From an uncultured Eubacteriales bacterium (GTDB taxonomy: Bacteria; Bacillota; Clostridia; Oscillospirales; Acutalibacteraceae), in NCBI GenBank assembly GCA_934488615.1, contig CAKSSJ010000020.1, positions 1 to 39,091 on the forward strand: DNA of 39,091 nt. Reading direction: 5' to 3'. Below are positions 1-9,110 of this stretch, piece after piece. The translations under genes and the position numbers were made by a program. The notes under the pieces were generated by a model, which was given only the letters and a program-made list of their open reading frames with translations, made no database searches and was not told where the DNA came from. How positions within the stretch are numbered: the stretch's first letter is position 1; every line of letters starts with the position of its first letter.

Positions 1-2
1 AC

Positions 3-77
3 AGCTTTAAGGTTTATATCAAAACTCCGACCTACGGCTGGAGCTATGAAACGACTTTGACTTATACGTTTGAGTAA
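3..77 (+). CDS. C-terminal end of an unidentified protein (partial)
   Basis: Reading frame 3 is open from the window edge to a TAA at 75-77 and gives 24 residues ending in TLTYTFE. The residues are rich in Thr and Tyr and look like beta-strand. The stop is followed 13 bases later by a strong hairpin terminator, which supports this being the real end of a plus-strand gene. The other two forward frames also contain stops here, so the assignment rests on the terminator and residue composition. Too little is present to name a family. Confidence 0.45.
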   Translation, partial: SFKVYIKTPTYGWSYETTLTYTFE

Positions 78-90
78 ACAGAATAAATAA

Positions 91-146
91 AAACTGCAAT
101 TCGTAATAACAAGAGAAATCTTAATTGCGAATTGCAGTTTTTTATA
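91..146. terminator. Bidirectional hairpin terminator
   Basis: A perfect 13-bp stem (91-103 with 128-140) encloses a 24-base loop and is followed by a T run on the plus strand. An A-rich stretch before it gives a U tract on the minus strand. It lies between two convergent genes and probably serves both. Confidence 0.8.
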
Positions 147-1440
147 TTTTTTTGTCCGCCGTTGCAGGATTGTCGATTAGCTTGCCCTCTCTCGTGAAAC
201 GGGAGCCGTGGCAGGGGCAGTCCCATGAGTGCTCGACCCTGTTATATTTGAGGGCACAGCCGAGGTGCGGACATCGCGGTGCGGTGGGCGTGAGGAGGTT
301 TATAACAGATTCAAAGGCATTAGCGGCGAGCTGGGGGCGGAGAATAGAACGTGACGGAGAGAAAATCTCTGCATACGGACTCGGTTCATCTTGTACAAGC
401 TTGCAAATAATATCGGTGGCAACCATAGCGTTTGTCATTCCCCATTTGTTAAATCCTGTTGCAACAAACGTGCTCGGTGTGGACTTCGAATATTGACCGA
501 TATACGGAATGTCGTCCAGCGTCATGCAGTCCTGCGCCGCCCATTTGCCGATAATTTCGGCGCTTTTATAGTGCTTCCTTGCAAAATCTTCAAGCTCATG
601 CCAACAGCCGCCCTGTTTACCTGTTCGGTGTCCGCCACCGCCGAGCAACAAGATATCGCCGTAGTTGCGGAACGAAAGACCCTTGTCACACTCGTCAACA
701 TACATTCCGTCAAGCTCCTGTGCGCCTTTAAGTGAAATAACATATGAGCGGTGTTGATACAGCTTCAAAAAATATGCGCCGTGCTTATTAAAAATCGGGA
801 AATGTGTCGCTACGATCAGCTTGTTGAAATTTATTTCGCCGTGCTCGGTAATTGCCTTGTGCGGCAGAAGCTCCGTGATTTTTGTGTGCTCATAAATCGG
901 CAAATTCTTTGATATTTCGTATAGAAATTTAAGCGGATTGAACTGCGCCTGATTTTTTACACATACTGCGCCTGCAATCTTGAACGGAAGCTCGCAAGTG
1001 TCAATAAAATCAGCTTTTATGCCGATACGATTCAGCGCAGAAGCTTCTTTTTCAATTTTTTGTCGGTCATCAAGAGAGTAAATGTAGTTGTCCTTGCGCT
1101 CAAAATCGCAGTCAATTTTTTGGCAAAGGTGCTTGTATTCTCTGAGAGCGGCGAGCTGTGCCTTTGCATAAAGCTGTGCCGTTTCCTCGCCGAAGCGCTT
1201 TATCATTTTATCATAAATCAGGCCATGACAAAGAGTTATCTTTGCCGTGGTATTTTTTGTTATGCCGCCGTAAATTTCTTCGGCTTCCGCAAGCATGCAG
1301 TCAACACCTGCGTTTTTAAGCCTGTAAGCGCAGAGAATTCCTGCGATTCCGCCGCCGATAATCAAAACATCGGTGCTTTTTGTGCCCTCCGCTTCTTCAA
1401 AACGAATTCTTGAAGAATTGCTTTGCCATATTGATTCCAT
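142..1440 (-). CDS. FAD-dependent oxidoreductase with C-terminal Rieske [2Fe-2S] domain
   Basis: The protein is about 432 aa. Near residue 25 it has a FAD-binding Rossmann motif (DVLIIGGGIAGILCAYRL) typical of the DAO/glycine-oxidase-like fold. A long substrate domain follows. The last 50 residues carry a Rieske motif, CPHLGC, then about 12 residues on DCPCHGSRF, giving the two Cys-x-His / Cys-x-x-His ligand pairs for a [2Fe-2S] cluster. This FAD-plus-Rieske layout is a known cytoplasmic oxidoreductase family in Firmicutes; its substrate cannot be read from the sequence. The frame is open to 1548, but I prefer the ATG at 1440 (MESIWQSN) because the extension is atypical for the family and AT-rich. 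The Shine-Dalgarno there (GAGCGGTG) is only fair. The gene stands alone, convergent with the partial gene at 1-77. Confidence 0.88.
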   Translation of the reverse strand: MESIWQSNSSRIRFEEAEGTKSTDVLIIGGGIAGILCAYRLKNAGVDCMLAEAEEIYGGITKNTTAKITLCHGLIYDKMIKRFGEETAQLYAKAQLAALREYKHLCQKIDCDFERKDNYIYSLDDRQKIEKEASALNRIGIKADFIDTCELPFKIAGAVCVKNQAQFNPLKFLYEISKNLPIYEHTKITELLPHKAITEHGEINFNKLIVATHFPIFNKHGAYFLKLYQHRSYVISLKGAQELDGMYVDECDKGLSFRNYGDILLLGGGGHRTGKQGGCWHELEDFARKHYKSAEIIGKWAAQDCMTLDDIPYIGQYSKSTPSTFVATGFNKWGMTNAMVATDIICKLVQDEPSPYAEIFSPSRSILRPQLAANAFESVINLLTPTAPRCPHLGCALKYNRVEHSWDCPCHGSRFTREGKLIDNPATADKKI

Positions 1441-1671
1441 AACATCACCGCTCATTGTTTGTAATATAATTATTGTTTGATACTCTTTGCGGAATATTCC
1501 TGATACAATGTCGGAACTGATAAAAGAAGTAAAAAGTATTTTATTCAAAATCGAATTTATGATATAATAAATTTATTAGCATGAATTTTTAAAAAAATAT
1601 TTTTATTTTTTGTGTTATAAATTAAGCCGAAGTTGACTAATAAATGACGGAATAAAAAAGGAGGTGCATCT

Positions 1672-2205
1672 ATGGAGAAACATAACGTTGACAGCATTAT
1701 GAATGAATGTTATGAAAAATACTATCAAGCGCTGTTCAAATACTGCATGGTGCGCCTCGGGGAATTGAACGAACATTCAGCCGATTGCGTTCAGGACGCA
1801 TTCCTGATTTTGCAGAACAAGCTGAATGACGGAGAGGTTATTGAAAATCCACGGCCGTTTTTATATAAAACAGTCGGCAATTTCATAGCCCGAACGATAA
1901 AGCATTACCAAAACGAACGGCACAGAACGGTTGAATTTGACGAAGCGGAAAAGGTTTCGTCACCGCCGATAATCTCGGACGATTTCGATTACGACAAATG
2001 TGCATTGAAAATAATCGCAACTCTAACGCAGGAAGAACAGCAATTGTACGAAATGAAATACATAGACAAAAAATCGCTTGAAGAAATTGCGATAATACTT
2101 GATATAAAACCCTCGGCAGTGGCGATGAGAACCTCGCGATTGCGGCGAAAGGTAAAAGAAATAATTGACGAATTAAATCTATTCGGAGATGAGGTGATAC
2201 CGTGA
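1672..2205 (+). CDS. ECF-like sigma-70 family RNA polymerase sigma factor
   Basis: This 177-aa protein has the two domains of a group IV (ECF) sigma factor. Region 2 is at about residues 12-80 (YEKYYQALFKYCMVRLG, then DCVQDAFLILQNKL). Region 4 is a helix-turn-helix at about 120-168 (LTQEEQQLYEMKYID, LEEIAIILDIKPSAVAMR). It would direct RNA polymerase to a small promoter set. The start has an ideal Shine-Dalgarno (AAGGAGGTG, 6 bases before ATG). The gene overlaps the next one by a GTGA junction, so the pair is translationally coupled, the usual sigma/anti-sigma arrangement. The 123 bases upstream are AT-rich; I saw no convincing sigma-A promoter there, so autoregulation is possible but unproven. 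ECF subgroup is not assigned. Confidence 0.9.
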   Translation: MEKHNVDSIMNECYEKYYQALFKYCMVRLGELNEHSADCVQDAFLILQNKLNDGEVIENPRPFLYKTVGNFIARTIKHYQNERHRTVEFDEAEKVSSPPIISDDFDYDKCALKIIATLTQEEQQLYEMKYIDKKSLEEIAIILDIKPSAVAMRTSRLRRKVKEIIDELNLFGDEVIP

Positions 2206-3131
2206 GTAATATTTTTATAACAAAAGAAATCGTTGAAACAATTTATGACGAAAAATCCTTTAAGCTTGAGATACAAAATTTTCTCACGACACTTATTGAC
2301 AATGAAGCAGCCAAGGACGAACCCGACTGCGATTTTATAGATGACTGCGTAAATACTCTTGAATGTATTCTTGCGGGCGATTATTCCGACCTGCTTCCGT
2401 TTATCAAAAGAAACGATTTGAAAAACGGAGCTCACAGAAAAAGAGTGATGAGCATACTCGTTGCCTGTGCGATCCTTTTGAGCATCAGCTTTGGTGCGGT
2501 AGCAGTCAATTACACAATGGAGAAAAAGAGAGAAGCCAAAACAACAACGGCTCCCGTTACGACCGAAAGTTCAACGGCGGAGCGCACAACGCTTGCGCCG
2601 ACAACCACTGCCGCACCGACTACCGTGTCGGCAGTGCCTGCTGGAATGAAGCTCAGCTTCGGCGAAAGCTTCAAGAACGAATATCTCATCGGCGAAAAGC
2701 TTGACATGTCCGGCATAACGGTATCGGTCATCTACACCGACGGAACGGTGAAGAAAATTCCGATTTCCGATTGCAAGGTGTCGGTTGATGATGGCTTCGG
2801 CACAGACGAGCGCTATGAAACGGTGAGAGTAAGCTACGGCGATGTTTCGGAAAAATTCACGGTCAGGGTGCTTTACGGCGAGGACACAAGGTCGCTTAAC
2901 TCAGTTTATGCGCTTTTTCCCGATGATTTTAAATTTACGGTTAAGGACATAAGCAACATTGACCTGAGCGGCATGGAGGTCTATGCGATTTACAGCGACA
3001 ATAGCAGAAAAAAGCTCAGCAACGGTGAATATACAGTCACAAAGGAAATGCTCTCCGATAACAAAACAGCGATGATAACAGTCGGCTATAAGGGTGTTTA
3101 CACAACCTTCGGAATTGAGGAGGAAAAGTAA
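2202..3131 (+). CDS. One-pass membrane protein, candidate anti-sigma factor with extracellular Ig-like domains
   Basis: The protein is 309 aa, starting at a GTG that overlaps the sigma stop codon; GAGGTG lies 5 bases upstream. Residues 1-80 are acidic, helical and predicted cytoplasmic. Residues 83-104 form one transmembrane helix (MSILVACAILLSISFGAVAV) preceded by basic residues (HRKR), which suggests N-in topology. Residues 113-146 are a Thr/Ala-rich linker like those in exported Clostridia proteins. Two beta-rich domains follow at about 150-222 and 228-305 and resemble bacterial Ig-like (Big) modules, with the recurring pattern DMSG/DLSG ... YTDGT/YSDNS. Coupling to the sigma gene and an intracellular-TM-extracellular plan suggest an anti-sigma sensor, as in RsgI-type systems, though no RsgI or zinc anti-sigma motif is visible. 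The role is inferred. Confidence 0.75.
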   Translation: MSNIFITKEIVETIYDEKSFKLEIQNFLTTLIDNEAAKDEPDCDFIDDCVNTLECILAGDYSDLLPFIKRNDLKNGAHRKRVMSILVACAILLSISFGAVAVNYTMEKKREAKTTTAPVTTESSTAERTTLAPTTTAAPTTVSAVPAGMKLSFGESFKNEYLIGEKLDMSGITVSVIYTDGTVKKIPISDCKVSVDDGFGTDERYETVRVSYGDVSEKFTVRVLYGEDTRSLNSVYALFPDDFKFTVKDISNIDLSGMEVYAIYSDNSRKKLSNGEYTVTKEMLSDNKTAMITVGYKGVYTTFGIEEEK

Positions 3132-6100
3132 TGAAAAAGAATTTGATTAAAATACTGTCGGCTTTTCTTGCGGTCGTTCTGGTTATATCTATCGCCCCGA
3201 TCAATTCCGGCGCATACCTGAATGACATCACAGAAAAGGAAAAGGACTATACAAAACAGCCTGAATTCAGATCGGGGGATCTGAGAGTCAGCTATGACGA
3301 AAACGGTTTGCTTATAGTTGATTATGACCCTGTTCCCGATTCAAGACCAAAAGAATATACGTTCCCGACCGAGATTAACGGGATACCTGTTGCTGAGGTG
3401 AATTGCCCGTGGGGAGTCGAAGAGCTGACGATCCCTGACGGAATAAGACGTGTCGAAAATTTGGACAGCAGTGATTTAAAAGAAATCAGCTTCGGCAATG
3501 ATGTCGAATATATTGATTGCGTCAATGCCAAGAAATGTACGGGCTTGACCGAGATCACATTCCCAAAAAGTCTGAAAGAACTGGAGATTAGCAGTCACTC
3601 AATTATACAATTTCCGTCCTCGTTAAAGAAAATAAAATTTTCGGGAGAATACCAAACATTAAAACTCAATTACAGTAAAGACGCTGCAATAGAGTTTTCG
3701 GAAGGAACCGAGGTAATCTTTGAGGGCAGACCGAGCTATGACATGTGGTTTCTTCTCAACAAGAGCGGATACAATTTGGTTGAGCACGGAGGTGAATTCG
3801 TCTGCGTTAAGGCTGAGGATAAGCAGGAGAAAACCTGCGGCGATTTCAAATATTATCTTGACGAAAACGGCTGTGCCGTCATTTCTGGATATACGGGTAG
3901 TGAAGAAAATTTACTTAACATTCCTGCCGAGCTTGACGGATATACGGTTGTAAAAATCGGCAACGGAGCTTTTGATAACCGTGCCGAGCTCCCATTGCAA
4001 CCGCTTGATGAGGTTGCGGCAAAGGAGGACGGATTCAGCTTTAAGGAGGTTTCGCTTCCGTCAACCGTGACCGAGATAGGCGACTGTTCCTTTGCTTATT
4101 GCGAGAGCCTGGGAAAAATAAATCTCTCGGAGAACGTTGAAACGATCGGCTACAGTGCATTTGAAAGCTGCAAGAGCTTATCTAATGTTATTTTCCCGAA
4201 GAGCCTGAAAGCGATTTGCGACGCCGCATTTTATAGCTGCGCTTTTGATGAGGTATCTCTGCCGTACGGTACGGAGTATGTCGGCTCATATTCGTTTGGT
4301 AATTTTTTCCCCTCCGACGAAAGCGAAAAGCTCAAGAAAATCGAGCTTGCCGACACAATAAAATTTATAGGCGATGAGGCGTTTGCGTGCTCGGGCGTGA
4401 CTGAGGTTACCATGCCGCAAAGCCTTGAATATCTCGGCTCGGCGTTTTGGAATTGCCGCAGTCTGAAAACCGTAACTCTGAACGACGGACTTAAAGAGAT
4501 CGGTGCGGCATTTTTTGATACGGCGATTGAAAAAATGAAAATTCCGTCAAGCGTTGAAAAAATCGGAAGCGATATGTGCTGGGAATGCAGTTCGCTCAGG
4601 GAAGTGAGCTTTGCGGAAATCGGTAAACTGAAATATATTGGCGACTACGCTTTCAGCAAAACCCGTTTAAAAAGCATTGAAATTCCCGATACGGTTGAAT
4701 ATATCGGCAAAGAAGTATTTTTAGACTGTTCTTTATTATCATCCGTGAGCTTGCCGTCAAGGCTTAAAAATCTCGGGGCTTCCTGCTTTTACAATTGCAG
4801 AAAGCTTGACCTGATCGTTCTGCCGGAAGGTCTTGTTTCAATCGGTGAAAAATGCTTTCAGTACACTTCAATTGAAGAAATTACTCTACCTAAAAATCTT
4901 AAATACATCGGCGGACATACGTTTGTCGGCTGTAAAAAGCTTGCGGATGTTACCTTAAACAGCAAAAGCTGTGAGGCAGGCTACGGCGTTTGGCTTTTGC
5001 AGGATACATTGCGGAACGGCACAATTAAAAAGCTCAGCGTCCGTTCCGTGACTGTGGGCGAGGACGTCGAATATCTCGGACAGTATTTGCTCTCGGATAT
5101 CATCGCCGAAAAAATCACGATTGAACAGAATGTTAAATCAATTCATGCCAAATGCTTTGAGGATGCGGAGATCAATGAGATTTATTTTAATTCAAATGAC
5201 TGCCGATTTGTTGACTGCGAAGAGTGGGAGGGCAGAATTGAACGTGATCCAAATAGGTTTTGGGGAACGAACTCTCCGTTTTCATACATGACGGTGTATT
5301 ACTTCACCTTTGGCGATAAAATCGACCGTATTCCAAGCTGGTTTTTCTGCAATGCGAAATCAATTATCGAGGTGAAAATCGAGGGCGAGATTAAAAGCGT
5401 CGGCGATGGCGCTTTCTATCATCTGAATAAGCTTGCGGAAATAACAATTCCGACAAGCGTTGAGTCGATCGGAAAATACAGCTTTCTTGCATGTTACAGG
5501 CTGCATACGGTGAATATGTCTGAGAATGTTTCGCTGATAAGCGATTATGCCTTTTGGAATTGCGCCGATTTGACGGAATTCAATTGGAATTCGGAAACCA
5601 AAACTATAGGAAAAAATGCTTTCCAATGGTGCAGTAATTTAAAGAACTTTGATTTTGAAAATTCCGTGTTCACTCAGGGAAGCTTTTCGGGTGTTGCGGC
5701 GGAAAAGCTGAGATTCGGACTTGACGAAGAAACGGAAAAAGTTGATATTCCCGATGAGAGCTTCATGGCTTGTGAAAATCTCGACACAGTTGCAATCGGC
5801 GACAGCGTTCAGAGCATCAATTCCCGTGCCTTTGCGGACTGCAAAAATCTTGAAACGGCGGCGATAGCGAATTCGGTTACCGAAATTGCCGATGATGCGT
5901 TTGAGGGATGCGAAAAGCTGACGATTTACTGCAATGAAAATTCTTACGCAAAGAATTATGCGGAAGAAAAGGGAATAAAGGTCTCAACGCTCATCGTCGA
6001 TACGATTCCGAATCAGACCTACACCTCGAAGAAAATTGAGCCCGAGCTGAAGGTTTCAACCGCTTCACAGGCTCTCGGAAAAAGAGATTATAAAGCGGAT

Positions 6101-6511
6101 TACTATAACAACATAAATGTCGGCAGTGCAAACGTCATTGTCAAGGGAACGGGCGATTTCAGCATGCTGATGACAAAGGCGAATTTCAGAATCATCGCAA
6201 GAAACATTTCTGACGCTGAGGTTAAAAATATTCCGTCTCAAACTCTCGGAGAAAATCCGTGTACACCGACGGTAACGGTGAAATACAATGGGAAAACTCT
6301 CGAAGAGGGCAAGGACTACACGCTGACCTATAAGGATAATTCTAAAGCGGGAACGGCAAGTGTTACCATTCAGGGAAAAGGTAATTTTAAAGGCAAAATG
6401 ACAGTTCAGTTTGAGATAAAGGAGGGCGATACAAAGCTTGAAGTATTCTTTAAAAAGGTTATAAAATTCTTCGTGGCAATATTCAATCGCATAATAAAAA
6501 TTTTCGGTTAA
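3131..6511 (+). CDS. Secreted BspA-like leucine-rich-repeat (LRR_5) surface protein
   Basis: This is a 1126-aa exported protein. Residues 1-28 are a signal peptide (MKKNLIKIL, hydrophobic core, NSGAY). From about residue 60 to 940 it is built of BspA/Treponema-type LRRs with the recurring pattern IGDxAFxxCxxLxxVxLPxSVxxIG. Two tandem 75-80-aa beta modules follow (about 955-1100), each with GxAxVxxxGxGxF; these occur in many clostridial surface proteins. The last about 24 residues form an amphipathic Phe/Ile/Lys helix with no charged tail or LPXTG. The start ATG overlaps the upstream TAA by one base (TAATG), with GAGGAAAAG as Shine-Dalgarno. BspA-type repeats are known in adhesins; binding to host or dietary polymers is inferred. 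Confidence 0.9.
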   Translation: MKKNLIKILSAFLAVVLVISIAPINSGAYLNDITEKEKDYTKQPEFRSGDLRVSYDENGLLIVDYDPVPDSRPKEYTFPTEINGIPVAEVNCPWGVEELTIPDGIRRVENLDSSDLKEISFGNDVEYIDCVNAKKCTGLTEITFPKSLKELEISSHSIIQFPSSLKKIKFSGEYQTLKLNYSKDAAIEFSEGTEVIFEGRPSYDMWFLLNKSGYNLVEHGGEFVCVKAEDKQEKTCGDFKYYLDENGCAVISGYTGSEENLLNIPAELDGYTVVKIGNGAFDNRAELPLQPLDEVAAKEDGFSFKEVSLPSTVTEIGDCSFAYCESLGKINLSENVETIGYSAFESCKSLSNVIFPKSLKAICDAAFYSCAFDEVSLPYGTEYVGSYSFGNFFPSDESEKLKKIELADTIKFIGDEAFACSGVTEVTMPQSLEYLGSAFWNCRSLKTVTLNDGLKEIGAAFFDTAIEKMKIPSSVEKIGSDMCWECSSLREVSFAEIGKLKYIGDYAFSKTRLKSIEIPDTVEYIGKEVFLDCSLLSSVSLPSRLKNLGASCFYNCRKLDLIVLPEGLVSIGEKCFQYTSIEEITLPKNLKYIGGHTFVGCKKLADVTLNSKSCEAGYGVWLLQDTLRNGTIKKLSVRSVTVGEDVEYLGQYLLSDIIAEKITIEQNVKSIHAKCFEDAEINEIYFNSNDCRFVDCEEWEGRIERDPNRFWGTNSPFSYMTVYYFTFGDKIDRIPSWFFCNAKSIIEVKIEGEIKSVGDGAFYHLNKLAEITIPTSVESIGKYSFLACYRLHTVNMSENVSLISDYAFWNCADLTEFNWNSETKTIGKNAFQWCSNLKNFDFENSVFTQGSFSGVAAEKLRFGLDEETEKVDIPDESFMACENLDTVAIGDSVQSINSRAFADCKNLETAAIANSVTEIADDAFEGCEKLTIYCNENSYAKNYAEEKGIKVSTLIVDTIPNQTYTSKKIEPELKVSTASQALGKRDYKADYYNNINVGSANVIVKGTGDFSMLMTKANFRIIARNISDAEVKNIPSQTLGENPCTPTVTVKYNGKTLEEGKDYTLTYKDNSKAGTASVTIQGKGNFKGKMTVQFEIKEGDTKLEVFFKKVIKFFVAIFNRIIKIFG

Positions 6512-6523
6512 GGGGGATATTAT

Positions 6524-9022
6524 ATGAAAAAACTAAGCTCGATAATTTCGATAATAATTTGTATGGCGATGCTGATTTCGATAACTTCGGTTGTCGGATA
6601 TGCTTCGGACGCAAAAACTTATTATATAAAAAGCATTGACGATTTTAAAGCTGTGGCGGAGCTTATAAATAATGATGAGCAAAGCTTTGCAGGCACAACC
6701 CTTGAATTGACGGCGGATATAAAGCTGAACGGCGGCAAATTTACCGTCGGTGAGAACGGCGAGCCTCTTTATAACGGCGAGGCAACAGACGAAAGCGAGC
6801 TGCTCACTTTCGAGCCGATAAGTGAATTTAATGGCACATTCAACGGCAACAATCATGTCATCGACGGAATTTACTGCAAGGGCAGGGGACTCTTTGAAAA
6901 GGCAAGCGGTGCGGTGATCAGGAATGTGATTATCAAAAATTCTTTGTTCGATTCGCGATCCTCAGCTTCCGAAAAGGTCGGTTCGGTCTGCGGCGAAGCT
7001 ATAAGCTCGGAAATAAGCGGCTGTAAATTCTTTGCAACGGTTCTCAGCTCAGCGAATAAGGTCGGCGGTATCGTCGGATATGCCGAAAGCTCGGTAATAG
7101 ATAATTGTCAGAACATCGGATATGTTTTGGGCAAGAGCTGTGTCGGCGGCGTTGTCGGCGAGCTTGCTTCAACGGAAAAGCTGACAAATTGTCTTAACAA
7201 GGGCACGGTTGCCGCAACAGGCGATTATGTCGGAGGTATTGTATCGAAAATCGGTACCGAAACCACGATAGACTGCTGCGCCAATGCGGGCACGGTCAGC
7301 TCCGAGGGCAACTATGTCGGCGGAATAGCGGGCGAGATACTTCTCGATAAAAACACAATGTCGAACTGCTATAATTCGGGCTTTGTGAACGGAAACGACA
7401 ATGTCGGCGGTATGGCAGGCTCACTCTATATCAGCGGTGACAACCATGATAGTGCAATAGCCGAATATATTGAAATGAGACGAGAGCTGGACCGCATTTA
7501 CGGTGACGGATATATTGTCGGTGTATGGCCGCCTCCGGGCATTGACGGTGATCGTTATTCGGAGCTTTACGAAATAATATACTCCGATCTTCCGCGAATG
7601 ATAAGCTGTTACAGCAACGGCAATGTGTCGGCTCAGGAAAAAACGGTCGGCTCATTTAGCGGAAAGTTTGACGGAAATATTTGGAGCTTTAGAAACTGTT
7701 GGTTTAACACGATCGGTAAAATGGACGCTTCTGCTGACCAATCAATAACAGATATTTATTGGGATTTCTCACTCATGGGAATAGGCTTTGACGGTAAAAC
7801 CTATATTGATCTGGAAATCGGACTTGAGTACGGGTCCGAAGAGGGTATGAAAACCGAGTCGTTTGCCGAGAAAATGAGCAGTGAAAATGTGACCTTTGTT
7901 GTTGACAAGGGTAACGAAAATAACGGATACGTTATGCTCAAGGATTTCCACGATGCCGACGTGCATATTCACTCCTATTCGTTTGAAATCATAAAGACCG
8001 CAGCCTGTGAGGAGACGGGCGAAAAAATTTACACCTGCGACTGCGGTGACAGCTACAGCGAGACAATTCCTGCGTTGGGACACAACACGGTTAAGGTTTC
8101 TTCAACATCGGCGACCTGCGAAAAGGGCGGAACATCAACCTATAAATGCACAAGATGTAATTACAGCTATACCACCTCGGATTCTCCGAAAAAAGCGCAT
8201 GATTATACCTCGGAGATAGTAACAAGCGCGACCTGCACCCGTGACGGCAAGAAGGTATTCACCTGCAAAAACTGCAATTATTCCTATGAGCAGATAATTC
8301 GCGCCAGGGGTCATAGTTGGGACGGATGGGGCTATACCGTTTATCCTACGGCGATCAGCGAGGGCGAAATGGCCCGCACATGTCAGACCTGCAATGTGAC
8401 CGAAAAAAGGGTCGCTCCGAGAGTTGTAAACGACGCCTGCATAATTGACGGCAATACGCTCACGGGCTTGAAAACGGGAATGACGGTTACAAGCTTCAAG
8501 GACGAAATGCTGAGCGGATCGGGTCATGTTACAATTACGGCAGAGAATATCGGAAGCGATACGATAGGTACAGGCTCAAAGATAAAGATGTCCTATCCCG
8601 ATGACACAAGCGATGAATTTGAAGTAATAATTTTCGGCGACGTGAACGGCGACGGCTGGTATGACGGTCAGGACGCAACAACAGTAAATATGCTCGCAAA
8701 CGGAATGCTCAGCCGTGAGCAGGTCGGCGATGCCGCATACAGGGCGGCGGACTGCAATCATGACGGAGTTATAAATCAGCTTGACGTGGATATTCTCAAC
8801 CGTGCCGGCGTGCTTCTTTCGAATATTGACCAAACAAAACCGAGCGATGAGCTGCTCGAAACATCTTCGGCTTATGTCGAATACACGAAGCTTATCAGTC
8901 AGAATGTAAGCTCCGATATTCCGAAAACGGAGGAGCAGCCAACCCAAAGCAAAAATATTTTTGAGAGAGTATTTGAATTTATAATAACATTGATAAACAA
9001 ATTGATTTCAATATTCCGTTAA
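6524..9022 (+). CDS. Secreted GLUG-repeat, Cys-pair-repeat and type I dockerin protein
   Basis: The protein is 832 aa. Residues 1-27 are a signal peptide. Residues 30-130 hold the YYIKSIDDFKAVAELIN ... LTADIKLNGG module that commonly precedes GLUG repeats. About 130-310 contains GLUG motifs (KVGGIVGYAESS, CVGGVVGELAST, YVGGIAGEI). About 480-630 contains three to four about 40-aa repeats with spaced Cys pairs (TCDC, CTRC, CKNC, CQTC) and conserved HSY/GH. Residues about 705-768 are a type I dockerin with two calcium loops (DVNGDGWYDGQD; DCNHDGVINQLD). A polar linker leads to a 21-residue amphipathic tail like that of the preceding protein. Shine-Dalgarno AGGGGG lies 7 bases before ATG. It is the last gene of the sigma operon; dockerins bind cohesins, but none is seen in this window. 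Confidence 0.88.
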   Translation: MKKLSSIISIIICMAMLISITSVVGYASDAKTYYIKSIDDFKAVAELINNDEQSFAGTTLELTADIKLNGGKFTVGENGEPLYNGEATDESELLTFEPISEFNGTFNGNNHVIDGIYCKGRGLFEKASGAVIRNVIIKNSLFDSRSSASEKVGSVCGEAISSEISGCKFFATVLSSANKVGGIVGYAESSVIDNCQNIGYVLGKSCVGGVVGELASTEKLTNCLNKGTVAATGDYVGGIVSKIGTETTIDCCANAGTVSSEGNYVGGIAGEILLDKNTMSNCYNSGFVNGNDNVGGMAGSLYISGDNHDSAIAEYIEMRRELDRIYGDGYIVGVWPPPGIDGDRYSELYEIIYSDLPRMISCYSNGNVSAQEKTVGSFSGKFDGNIWSFRNCWFNTIGKMDASADQSITDIYWDFSLMGIGFDGKTYIDLEIGLEYGSEEGMKTESFAEKMSSENVTFVVDKGNENNGYVMLKDFHDADVHIHSYSFEIIKTAACEETGEKIYTCDCGDSYSETIPALGHNTVKVSSTSATCEKGGTSTYKCTRCNYSYTTSDSPKKAHDYTSEIVTSATCTRDGKKVFTCKNCNYSYEQIIRARGHSWDGWGYTVYPTAISEGEMARTCQTCNVTEKRVAPRVVNDACIIDGNTLTGLKTGMTVTSFKDEMLSGSGHVTITAENIGSDTIGTGSKIKMSYPDDTSDEFEVIIFGDVNGDGWYDGQDATTVNMLANGMLSREQVGDAAYRAADCNHDGVINQLDVDILNRAGVLLSNIDQTKPSDELLETSSAYVEYTKLISQNVSSDIPKTEEQPTQSKNIFERVFEFIITLINKLISIFR

Positions 9023-9028
9023 AATCAA

Positions 9029-9080
9029 ATCATAAAATAAAAACATCGAACCCCATAGTCATATTGATTATGGGGTTCGA
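9029..9080 (-). terminator. Rho-independent terminator of cotJABC (possibly bidirectional)
   Basis: A perfect 12-bp stem (9046-9057 with 9069-9080) lies between convergent operons. On the minus strand it is followed by a U-rich run (complement of 9029-9045). On the plus strand the downstream sequence is only moderately T-rich, so termination of the adhesin operon here is less certain. Confidence 0.75.
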
Positions 9081-9110
9081 GGCTATTTCTTCTTGAAATG
9101 TTTTAAAACT

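Noticed and set aside
1441..1548. Longer N-terminus for the Rieske oxidoreductase
   Set aside because: The extension is AT-rich, hydrophobic and unlike the family, and has no Shine-Dalgarno.
3131..6511. Repeated segments in the LRR gene as DNA repeats or a CRISPR-like array
   Set aside because: The periodicity is at protein level (LRR units) with diverged DNA, so no repeat array is present.
7431..7655. Long minus-strand frames inside the surface-protein genes
   Set aside because: They lie opposite well-supported coding genes, lack Shine-Dalgarno sites and give low-complexity or improbable peptides.
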